DNA of 64,000 nt from JAJKIP01 sp037200685 (GTDB lineage Bacteria > Bacteroidota > Bacteroidia > Chitinophagales > Chitinophagaceae): contig JBBCIG010000001.1 in NCBI GenBank assembly GCA_037200685.1, forward strand, positions 54,679-118,678, written 5' to 3'. How positions within the stretch are numbered: the first letter of the stretch is position 1; each line of letters starts with the position of its first letter. Below are positions 46,469-54,182 of this stretch, in pieces. The notes below the pieces were generated by a model. It was not told where the DNA came from, ran no database searches, and saw nothing but the letters and a program-made list of their open reading frames with translations. Position numbers and translations under genes: made by a program.

Positions 46469-47047
46469 ATGACGCGGCAAGAAAAAATCGATAATTTAAA
46501 AACAGATATTAAGCAAAACTACGGGCTTTTACAAGATGAAGCCAACGCATTGGTAATGTTTAAGGCTTCTGATTGTATTGGATTAAATAGTAAAATTAGA
46601 AGGAACAGCCTCACTCCTGAAGAAATAGTATTCTGCAACAATCTAAAAAATGGATTATTAAAGATTCCATCAACATCAGAAAAAGTTATTTATAGGCATT
46701 TAAATTTTATTGATTTTCAAATCGAAAACGTGAAAAACTACTTTGAAAACAATTTGGGCAAAAGAATAAGATTTCAAGAATTTCAAAGTTGCACCTTAAG
46801 GCATTGCTTTACGGGTAACTCTAATCATCATAATTGGAGCATGAAAATTTCGACAAATGAACCAACTAATGCAAAAGAAATATTCTCCTTATGGGACAAG
46901 CACGAATTAAATGATTCTGAGCAAGAAATCTTGTTATTAAATAATACTTGTTTCGAGGTCATGTCCGTAACTCCTGATTCGAATATCAAAGTTCATTTAA
47001 TAGAAATTCAATCTCATTTACAAATAGAATCTGTTCCCGAATTTTAA
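46469..47047 (+). CDS. ADP-ribosyltransferase-like protein B (putative), paralog of 11837-12415
   Basis: The 192-residue product has no signal peptide. It aligns throughout with the protein at 11837-12415. The three sites expected of an arginine-specific-type ADP-ribosyltransferase appear in order: Arg in VIYRHL (near residue 76), Ser in FQSCT (about 109) and a complete ExE motif in SEQEILL (about 150), followed by CFEV. In contrast to the other copy, the catalytic second Glu is kept, so this one could be active. The start follows the protease stop by 3 bp. Assignment rests on motif order and spacing seen by eye. Confidence 0.6.
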   Translation: MTRQEKIDNLKTDIKQNYGLLQDEANALVMFKASDCIGLNSKIRRNSLTPEEIVFCNNLKNGLLKIPSTSEKVIYRHLNFIDFQIENVKNYFENNLGKRIRFQEFQSCTLRHCFTGNSNHHNWSMKISTNEPTNAKEIFSLWDKHELNDSEQEILLLNNTCFEVMSVTPDSNIKVHLIEIQSHLQIESVPEF

Positions 47048-47186
47048 ACTGGACACAACGACTAGGTTTTAGTAAGAGGAGTCGACGAATAGATTCTCAT
47101 TCTTGTTCTATTATTGGTTGCATATATGCATGATCAAACAATAAGAACTAAAATATATTCCAACTGTCTTTTCTTCCATAAAACAA

Positions 47187-47217
47187 AAAAGCCATCTCCG
47201 TTCAGAGATAGCTTTTA
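47187..47217 (-). terminator. Rho-independent terminator of the H1-like gene
   Basis: On the minus strand AAGCTATCTC and GAGATGGCTT pair over 10 bp (one G-T), followed by TTTTTTG. It lies about 20 bp after the H1-like stop. Confidence 0.85.
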
Positions 47218-47236
47218 TTAAGTTGAATGGAATTAT

Positions 47237-47704
47237 TTATTCCGGTCTTCTTTCTTCGTCATCTGTTGGCTCGTCCGGAGTTGGTTCATCCAATGTAGTT
47301 TCTTCGTCGGCGACAATCGGCTCATCGTCTATTATTGTTTCTTCAACAAATGGCTCTTCTTCTTTCACAGGCGGCTGCGGAGGAGGAACTTTTGCTGGCT
47401 TCGGAGTTGATTTTTTAACCGGTGCTGGTTTGCTTACCACAGCTTTCTTTGGTGCGGCTTTCTTCTTCGCAACTTTTTTAACTACTTTCTTCGCTGCTTT
47501 TTTCTTGACCGCTTTCTTTTTAGGCGCCGCCTTTTTCTTTGGCGCTGCTTTCTTTTTTACAGCCGATTTTTTCTTCGCTGCTTTCTTCTTTGGAGCAGGT
47601 CTCTTAGCTGCGGACTTTTTCTTGGCAACTTTTTTAGCCGCTTTTTTCTTAACCGCTTTCTTTTTGGTTGGTGTTTTCTTTTTTGGTTTTTTCTTGGAAG
47701 CCAT
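47237..47704 (-). CDS. Histone H1-like Lys/Ala/Pro-rich protein with acidic tail
   Basis: The 155-residue product is low-complexity. The first two thirds repeat AAKKK, AAPKKK and VKKKAAKK and would bind DNA or RNA through charge. The last third is acidic (VKEEEPFVEETIIDDEPIV, then DEPTPDEPTDDEE). The basic half resembles the H1-like proteins of Chlamydiae (Hc1/Hc2), bacteroidetes and other bacteria. The acidic C-terminus is less usual and may modulate binding. The frame on the opposite strand is a shadow of the repeats. Its place between rpsG and fusA is unusual. Confidence 0.85.
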   Translation of the reverse strand: MASKKKPKKKTPTKKKAVKKKAAKKVAKKKSAAKRPAPKKKAAKKKSAVKKKAAPKKKAAPKKKAVKKKAAKKVVKKVAKKKAAPKKAVVSKPAPVKKSTPKPAKVPPPQPPVKEEEPFVEETIIDDEPIVADEETTLDEPTPDEPTDDEERRPE

Positions 47705-47998
47705 ACGGAAATTTTTTGAAGATTAAGGAATGGAAGTTTTTATTGTGGCATTGAAATTACTATGAATTAAAATCAATATCAAAATTTATTATAAAACTTT
47801 ATGATGGCTTTATCTCGTTAGAACAAGCCCTTTGATAAGTAGCCAATAAAACATGGAAGAATAAAGGGGTTTTCGAGTACTTCTCAATAAATAGCCAGAA
47901 CTATGCAAAAGCCCCCATCCCGATCCCGCATAAGGCGGGACCATTCACCCTCAGCCCTCACTCTTCGAAGAGCATGATATAATAGACCTCTTCGCAAG

Positions 47999-48072
47999 TG
48001 CTGAATAGAATTCATGCAGTACAAGAGTGCGACGCAACAGGCGATGATAGTAGCACTACAGTCGGGCCAATA
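47999..48072 (+). repeat. Dispersed 73-bp repeat, copy R9
   Basis: TGCTGAATAGAATTCATGCA, GTACAAGAGTGCGACGCAAC, AGGCGATGATAGTAGCACTA, CAGTCGGGCCAAT. Closest to the consensus. Confidence 0.88.
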
Positions 48073-48127
48073 ATAATACTTCTAAAATGCTCCACCCCGA
48101 TATACATCGGGGTTTCGCTTCGCTCAA

Positions 48128-48182
48128 CAACAGGCGATGATCCTTCGACTTCGCTCAGGACAGCACTACAGCCGGGCTAATT
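48128..48182 (+). repeat. Dispersed repeat, copy R10 (partial, carrying a REP-like insert)
   Basis: CAACAGGCGATGAT, then a 20-bp REP-like word (CCTTCGACTTCGCTCAGGAC) in place of the expected AG, then AGCACTACAGCCGGGCTAAT. One repeat type inserted in another. Confidence 0.7.
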
Positions 48183-48245
48183 ATTACGATTTCGCAACAT
48201 AGGAACTGCTTCCGGCCCGATCCTCATTTTTCCGGTAAATTTCCT

Positions 48246-48253
48246 TACCTTTG
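48246..48253 (+). promoter_or_regulatory. Bacteroidota -7 element of fusA
   Basis: TACCTTTG, identical to the rpsL -7 element, lies 57 bp before the fusA ATG. An upstream TTTT tract is near the -33 position but not an exact TTTG. It indicates that fusA is transcribed on its own. Confidence 0.6.
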
Positions 48254-48310
48254 CGCCTCGAAAATAGAAGGGTTTAATTAAGTATCTAAACAACTGAAAA
48301 CAAGCAAGTC

Positions 48311-50455
48311 ATGGCCGACTTAAAATTTCAAAGAAACTTTGGTATTGCCGCTCACATTGATGCAGGCAAAACAACTACTACTGAGCGTATCCTCCGCTAT
48401 ACGGGAATGATCCATAAGATCGGAGAGGTGCATGATGGCGCCGCTACTACCGACTGGATGGAGCAGGAGAAAGAAAGAGGTATCACTATTACTTCCGCTG
48501 CTGTAAGCTGTAAATGGAATTTTCCTACTGATAAAGGAAAGGCATCTCCGAATACTAAAGAATATTATTTTAATATTATCGATACTCCCGGTCACGTTGA
48601 CTTTACCGTAGAGGTAGAACGTTCTATGCGTGTACTCGATGGATTGATCGCTTTGTTTTCCGCTGTGGATGGTGTAGAACCTCAATCTGAAACTGTATGG
48701 CGCCAGGCCAACCGTTATAACGTTCCCCGTATCGGGTTCGTAAATAAAATGGACCGTGCCGGTGCGGATTTCCTGAACGTGGTAAAGCAGGTAAAAGAAA
48801 TGCTCGGTTCCAAAGCCGTGCCTTTGCAATTACCGATCGGCGCTGAAGATGATTTCCGCGGCGTGGTTGACCTTATTAAAATGAAAGGTATCATCTGGCA
48901 TATGGAAACAGAGGGAATGACCTTTGATGAAATTGAAGTGCCTGCTGATCTGCTGGAAGAAGCAAAAGAATGGAGAGCAAGCCTGGTAGAAGCAGTAGCT
49001 GAATACGATGATAAGCTGATGGAAAAATTCTTTGACAATCCTGATTCCATTACTGAAAATGAAATGCATGAAGCGATACGCAAAGCAACGATCGATCTTA
49101 GTATCGTTCCAATGATGTGCGGTTCTTCATTTAAGAATAAAGGTGTACAAACTGCACTCGATGCTGTTTGCCGTTACCTGCCGAGCCCGATGGATATCGA
49201 AGCGGTGTCAGGTATTAATCCTGATTCTGGTGAAACAGAAACACGTAAGCCTGATGCGAAAGAACCTTTTGCAGCGCTGGCGTTTAAGATCATGACCGAT
49301 CCTTTCGTTGGTCGTCTTGCATTCTTCCGGGTTTATTCCGGTCACCTTGATGCGGGTTCTTATGTATTAAATGTAAGAAGCGGTAAGAAAGAACGTATCA
49401 GCCGTATCATGAAGATGTTCGCCAATAAGCAAAACCCGATTGATTTTATCGAAGCGGGTGATATTGGCGCTGCGGTTGGGTTTAAAGAAATAAAAACGGG
49501 AGATACACTTTGCCATGAAGATCATCCGATCACATTGGAAAATATGTTCATCCCCGAGCCGGTAATCTCTGTGGCTGTTGAGCCAAAGACACAGGCCGAC
49601 GTGGACAAGATGGGTATGGCTATTGCCAAACTGGTGGAAGAAGACCCGACACTGCGTGTAAGAACAGATGAAGAAACAGGACAAACTATCCTTTCAGGAA
49701 TGGGAGAGTTGCACCTGGAGATCATTGTAGATCGTATGAAACGTGAGTTTAAAGTAGAAGTGAACCAGGGCGCACCGCAGGTGGCATATAAAGAAGCATT
49801 CCAGAATACGATTGAACACCGTGAGACATTAAAGAAACAAACCGGTGGTCGTGGTAAGTTCGCGGATATCGTTTTCAATCTTGGCCCTGTTGATGCAGAG
49901 TGGAAAGCAGAGAATCCTGATAAGCATTATCAATTTGTGAACGATCTTTTCGGTGGATCTATTCCCCGTGAGTTTGTTCCGGCTATTCAAAAAGGATTTG
50001 AGCAGGCGATGACTACTGGTGTATTGGCAAGCTACCCGGTCGATAACATGAAGATCCGTGTATTTGACGGAAGCTTCCATGCGGTTGACTCTGATTCTAT
50101 GTCATTCGAACTTTGCGCCAAGCAAGGTTTCCGTGAAGCGGCAAGAAAAGCAAAACCGGTGTTACTGGAACCAATCATGAAAGTAGAAGTGATTACACCT
50201 GCGCAATACATGGGTGATGTAACAGGTGACCTGAACCGTCGCCGTGGTATGCTGGAAGGTATGGATAACCGTGCCGGCGCTGAAGTAATTAAGGCCAAAG
50301 TTCCATTGAGTGAAATGTTTGGTTATGTAACACAGCTTCGTTCATTGTCATCCGGCCGTGCTTCATCTACCATGGAATTTTCTCATTATAATCCCGCACC
50401 AACGAATATCGCTGAAGAAGTGATAGCGAAGGTGAAGGGGAAGGTGAATGCGTAA
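48311..50455 (+). CDS. fusA: Elongation factor G
   Basis: EF-G is the GTPase that drives ribosome translocation and, with RRF, recycling. The 714-residue product has G1 AHIDAGKTTTTERIL, G2 around ERGITITSAA, G3 DTPGHVDFT and G4 NKMDR. Later domains include GMGELHLEIIVDRMKREF and MEFSHYNPAPTNIAEEV near the end. It is full length. It belongs to the str operon by ancestry but here has its own promoter and terminator, and is not followed by a further ribosomal gene. Confidence 0.98.
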   Translation: MADLKFQRNFGIAAHIDAGKTTTTERILRYTGMIHKIGEVHDGAATTDWMEQEKERGITITSAAVSCKWNFPTDKGKASPNTKEYYFNIIDTPGHVDFTVEVERSMRVLDGLIALFSAVDGVEPQSETVWRQANRYNVPRIGFVNKMDRAGADFLNVVKQVKEMLGSKAVPLQLPIGAEDDFRGVVDLIKMKGIIWHMETEGMTFDEIEVPADLLEEAKEWRASLVEAVAEYDDKLMEKFFDNPDSITENEMHEAIRKATIDLSIVPMMCGSSFKNKGVQTALDAVCRYLPSPMDIEAVSGINPDSGETETRKPDAKEPFAALAFKIMTDPFVGRLAFFRVYSGHLDAGSYVLNVRSGKKERISRIMKMFANKQNPIDFIEAGDIGAAVGFKEIKTGDTLCHEDHPITLENMFIPEPVISVAVEPKTQADVDKMGMAIAKLVEEDPTLRVRTDEETGQTILSGMGELHLEIIVDRMKREFKVEVNQGAPQVAYKEAFQNTIEHRETLKKQTGGRGKFADIVFNLGPVDAEWKAENPDKHYQFVNDLFGGSIPREFVPAIQKGFEQAMTTGVLASYPVDNMKIRVFDGSFHAVDSDSMSFELCAKQGFREAARKAKPVLLEPIMKVEVITPAQYMGDVTGDLNRRRGMLEGMDNRAGAEVIKAKVPLSEMFGYVTQLRSLSSGRASSTMEFSHYNPAPTNIAEEVIAKVKGKVNA

Positions 50456-50479
50456 TAAATAGTTATTAAATAATATTTG

Positions 50480-50508
50480 AACCCGGTTTTTATAGACCGG
50501 GTTTTTTC
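50480..50508 (+). terminator. Rho-independent terminator after fusA
   Basis: AACCCGGT and ACCGGGTT form an 8-bp stem with an 8-base loop, followed by TTTT. It lies 25 bp after the fusA stop. Confidence 0.9.
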
Positions 50509-50572
50509 ATGCCCGGAAATTGGAATATTACTATACCGCGGAGTATATTGGAGCAGAATTAAACCCCCAACT

Positions 50573-53500
50573 ATGAGAGTTATCAATCTTCTTCTTTGTG
50601 TCTTTTTTGTTTCTGTTTGTTATTCGCAGGTGCCGGGGATTCAATGGCAACAAACGTTGGGCGGTTCTGAATTTGATATTCCCGCTTTTTCAATTAAAAC
50701 AACTGACAATAAAATTATTTTAGTCGGCAGTACAACTTCCAGTAATGGGAATTTTACAACAAATCATGGAGGTACTGATCTTTGGATTGAACAATTTGAT
50801 CTTAATGGAATCAGTCAATGGCGAAAATTACTTGGCGGGACGGGAAATGAAATTCCTGTTTCGTATTATTATAATACAGATGGTACAATTGTAATTATTG
50901 GAACAACAACAACTGCGAATAACGGAAACGTTACAAATAATCATGGGGGAACAGATATATGGTTATGTAAGCTAAATAATGATGGAGATTTATTATGGCA
51001 AAAATGTTTTGGTGGAACTGCTAATGAAACTGCTTCTGGTATAACTAAAAGTAGTGATGGGAATTACATAATAACAGGCAACACTTTGTCGTCAAATGGA
51101 GATATTACCTCTAATAAAGGCCTTGTAGATGCATGGATATTTAAAGTAAATGAAATTGGCACACTTGTGTGGCAAAAAACTTTGGGTGGTAGTGGTCAGG
51201 ACGGAACTCAAATGGTGAAAGCGATCGAATCATCAGCAGGGAATATATATATGTTTACAGAAACCGCATCGAATAATGGTGATGTAAGTGGTAACCATGG
51301 GAACAAGGATATGTGGTTGATAAAATTGAATAGTATAGGAATTATTCAATGGCAAAATTGTTATGGAGGTTCCTCAGTAGAAACTGTAGCAGATATCAAA
51401 CAATCGGCTACAGGTGAGATTTATATTGTTGGTTCCACACAGTCAGTTGGTCTTCCTTCTTTTCATGGTATTAATAATGATTATTCAGATATTTATTTCT
51501 GTCGGGTTTCAGAGGCTGGAAGCCTGCTCTTTCATAAATGCTATGGGGGTACGCTTGATGATATTAGTGAACAAATTTTTTCTGTAGAAAGTGATGGAAG
51601 TTTTTCGCTGAGTGGTCACGTTTATAATGGTGGTGGTGATGTTGTCGGTTATCATGGCTCTGCGACGGGCTCTGATATCTGGGTAGTAAAAATTGGGGTA
51701 AGCGGAACAATTCAATGGCAAAAAATTCTGGGTGGATATTACCATGACCATATAAATGGAACAGCCTACGATAACCTTGGAACTAGAGGTACTGGCTCAG
51801 TTATTCAAACAAGCGACGGAGGGTTTCTAATAAATGCTTTTACATTATCAAATGATGGGGATGTCGCTGGATATCATGAATCATTACCAACAGATTCTTC
51901 AACTACAGATATGTGGATAGTCAAAGTTTCGCCAACAGGGCAGTTTGAATGGCAGCGTACACTTGGTGGTGCAAGAGGCGAAGTGCCCAAAGGATCAGCC
52001 ATAGAAATAGGAGTTAATGATTTTATCATAACTGGAGTTACAAATTCTACTGACGGAGACATTAATACCAATCACGGAAAACAGGATGGATGGATGATTC
52101 GTTTAGGTTCTGTCAATATTATTAAAGGAACAGTATTTATAGATAAAAACAGTAATAGCTTAAAAGATATTGGTGAACCTTTATACTCAAATGTCTTTGT
52201 TAAAACACAAAAGCCATCGGATATCCGAACGTCAATTCCTTATAACGGAACTTTTTATATTGAATCAGATACGGGAACATATACTACTTCTCTTAATCTT
52301 GTGCAACCTTATTTTACAATTGTACCGGCAACACATACAAGCTCTTTTAATAGCTATTTCAATACAGACTCCATAGGGTTTGCCTTGCAGCCTATAACAG
52401 GGAAAAAAGATCTGACTATAAATGTTGTTCCGTTTACCGTTGCCCGACCTGGTTTTAATCTTACTTATAAGATATATTATAAGAATGTTGGTACAGAGTT
52501 GATAACTTCTGGTGAAATTCTTTTTAAAAAAGATTCCCGCCTTAGTTTGATATCATCAATGCCTTCTATTTCGTCTTCAAGTGGAGATACTTTAAAATGG
52601 AATTATTCGAACTTTGACCTTTCTGATACAGCGTCTATAACATTGATTATGCAAGTTGCTTCACCTCCTGTTGTCAACATTAATGATACACTTTCATCTG
52701 TCGCTATAATTACACCCGTTAGTGGTGATGTGACGCCGTCGGATGACACTTCATATATTAAGCAACGTGTACAAGGCTCTTACGATCCAAACGATAAAGC
52801 AGAGAACCTAAGCGGTAAAATAACCCAGCAGCAACTTTCTTCCGGTGAGTATATTAATTATGTCATCCGTTTTCAAAATACGGGTACTGATACAGCTTTT
52901 AATGTCGTAGTAAGAGATACATTAGATGCAAAATTGGATTGGAATACACTGGATATGATCGCCGCCAGCCATACTTACCAGTTGCAGATTAATTCAGGAA
53001 ATAAACTTGCTTTCACCTTTGATGATATCAACCTTCCCGATAGCAATATTAACGAGCCGGGTAGTCATGGATTTATCGCCTATCGCATTAAGCCGTTAAG
53101 TAGTTTATCCGTGGGAAATATTATTGACAACTCCGCATCTATCTATTTTGATTTTAATTTACCTGTAATGACAAACAGCGCTCTTACAGAAGTAATGGGT
53201 ACTAACATGGTTTTACCACTGACACTTATTGATTTTTCCGGCGTTTATTTCCAGGAAAAAGCAATTCTACATTGGTCTACCCAGGATGAATATAATTTTG
53301 AAAAATTTGAAATAGAAAGAAGTATTAACGGGATAAACTTTAATTCAATCGCTATAAAAAATGCGGTGGGAGTTAACGCTACTATTACACAATATGAATT
53401 TGCGGATGATCTTACGAATATTACTTCCGGAATAATTTATTACCGGCTTCGAATGATAGATATCGACGGCAAGGCAACTTACAGCAATATAATTCCGATA

Positions 53501-53776
53501 AAAAATGGCAGGCAGGTTGATAACGAAATAATGTTTATTCCGAACCCTATCCGCAATTCCGCCCAATTAATGATTAATTCAGGAAGCAATGATAACGTAG
53601 AGTTACGTATTATTAGTTTGTCGGGAGCGATTATGATGAGTCAGCGAAATAAGTTATACCCGGGAAATAATTCTATAACTGTCGATGGTTTGTCAAAGCT
53701 AGCAAGCGGGTCTTATTTTTTACAAATAACAAGTGCAAAAGGAATAAAAACGCTAAAATTTGTTTTGACTAAGTAA
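50573..53776 (+). CDS. Large secreted repeat protein with T9SS sorting domain
   Basis: Start 50573 gives a signal peptide (MRVINLLLCVFFVSVCYSQ); the frame is open further upstream but through the fusA terminator. Residues about 20-520 hold some eight repeats of 55-60 residues with the pattern LGG...T.DG.(Y)I..G.T.S.NGD....HG..D.W..K, each ending in W; this probably forms a beta-propeller. Then follow a short SdrD-like segment (IKGTVFIDKNSNSLKDIGEP) and a DUF11/DUF7619-like domain (GSYDPNDKAENLSG ... IDNSASIYFDFN). The C-terminal 80 residues (FIPNPIRNSAQLMINS ... TLKFVLTK) are a T9SS type A sorting domain. 1,067 residues, intact. Confidence 0.88.
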   Translation: MRVINLLLCVFFVSVCYSQVPGIQWQQTLGGSEFDIPAFSIKTTDNKIILVGSTTSSNGNFTTNHGGTDLWIEQFDLNGISQWRKLLGGTGNEIPVSYYYNTDGTIVIIGTTTTANNGNVTNNHGGTDIWLCKLNNDGDLLWQKCFGGTANETASGITKSSDGNYIITGNTLSSNGDITSNKGLVDAWIFKVNEIGTLVWQKTLGGSGQDGTQMVKAIESSAGNIYMFTETASNNGDVSGNHGNKDMWLIKLNSIGIIQWQNCYGGSSVETVADIKQSATGEIYIVGSTQSVGLPSFHGINNDYSDIYFCRVSEAGSLLFHKCYGGTLDDISEQIFSVESDGSFSLSGHVYNGGGDVVGYHGSATGSDIWVVKIGVSGTIQWQKILGGYYHDHINGTAYDNLGTRGTGSVIQTSDGGFLINAFTLSNDGDVAGYHESLPTDSSTTDMWIVKVSPTGQFEWQRTLGGARGEVPKGSAIEIGVNDFIITGVTNSTDGDINTNHGKQDGWMIRLGSVNIIKGTVFIDKNSNSLKDIGEPLYSNVFVKTQKPSDIRTSIPYNGTFYIESDTGTYTTSLNLVQPYFTIVPATHTSSFNSYFNTDSIGFALQPITGKKDLTINVVPFTVARPGFNLTYKIYYKNVGTELITSGEILFKKDSRLSLISSMPSISSSSGDTLKWNYSNFDLSDTASITLIMQVASPPVVNINDTLSSVAIITPVSGDVTPSDDTSYIKQRVQGSYDPNDKAENLSGKITQQQLSSGEYINYVIRFQNTGTDTAFNVVVRDTLDAKLDWNTLDMIAASHTYQLQINSGNKLAFTFDDINLPDSNINEPGSHGFIAYRIKPLSSLSVGNIIDNSASIYFDFNLPVMTNSALTEVMGTNMVLPLTLIDFSGVYFQEKAILHWSTQDEYNFEKFEIERSINGINFNSIAIKNAVGVNATITQYEFADDLTNITSGIIYYRLRMIDIDGKATYSNIIPIKNGRQVDNEIMFIPNPIRNSAQLMINSGSNDNVELRIISLSGAIMMSQRNKLYPGNNSITVDGLSKLASGSYFLQITSAKGIKTLKFVLTK

Positions 53777-54182
53777 ATCAATGAATTAGTTCATTTGGTT
53801 TGCGTTTCCGGGCGATCCAGGAAGTGCGGAATTTTACGATAAAACTGTTTATTAAATGAATTCTTTAGTCGGGAAATAATTGATTTAAGTCATTGTGCCT
53901 TACTATTTAGACGTTGTCTAAAATGTGAATAATTAATATCTATTATATCTCGGCTACAATTTAGATTTTATCGAAATTTGTCTATCTTAGCGCTATCTTC
54001 CTCTAACCATCCTGTTGAACTTACCAAAGTCAATCTCCAATTCCTGAGTTTTATTTTGTATTAAACGAGACGTGTTGTTTGCTTTTTTGTTTTAATAACA
54101 TCAGTAAAGAATATTGTCTGGTTGATTCGTGAAAAGCAAATATTAATCAGTAGTCTTTACCCTAATCTTTAAGTACCGCTTT
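53777..54182. other. Intergenic region upstream of the giant surface-protein gene
   Basis: About 400 bp without a gene. It has one clear palindrome (53906-53922) and AT-rich DNA. I see no good TAnnTTTG/TTTG pair, so the promoter is not located. Confidence 0.5.
53906..53922. promoter_or_regulatory. Operator-like palindrome
   Basis: TTTAGAC-GTT-GTCTAAA is a perfect inverted repeat with 7-bp arms, about 260 bp before the giant gene. Its size fits a dimeric regulator site, but no regulator gene is nearby. Confidence 0.4.

Larger units (their letters stand above)
47705..48310. other. Intergenic region of about 600 bp: repeats R9 and R10, fusA promoter, no gene
   Basis: The left 280 bp is without features apart from a CGATCCCGC/GCGGGA inverted word near 47922-47941. 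R9 and the altered R10 fill 47999-48182. The fusA promoter is at 48246-48253. No gene is seen. Confidence 0.65.

Noticed and set aside
47223..47726. Ala/Phe-rich open frame on the plus strand opposite the H1-like gene
   Set aside because: It is the complement of Lys/Ala codon repeats; the minus strand has a proper start, a plausible H1-like protein and a terminator.
50477..50572. Upstream start for the large T9SS repeat protein
   Set aside because: The extra 32 residues would be encoded by the fusA terminator, and the Met at 50573 starts a clean signal peptide.
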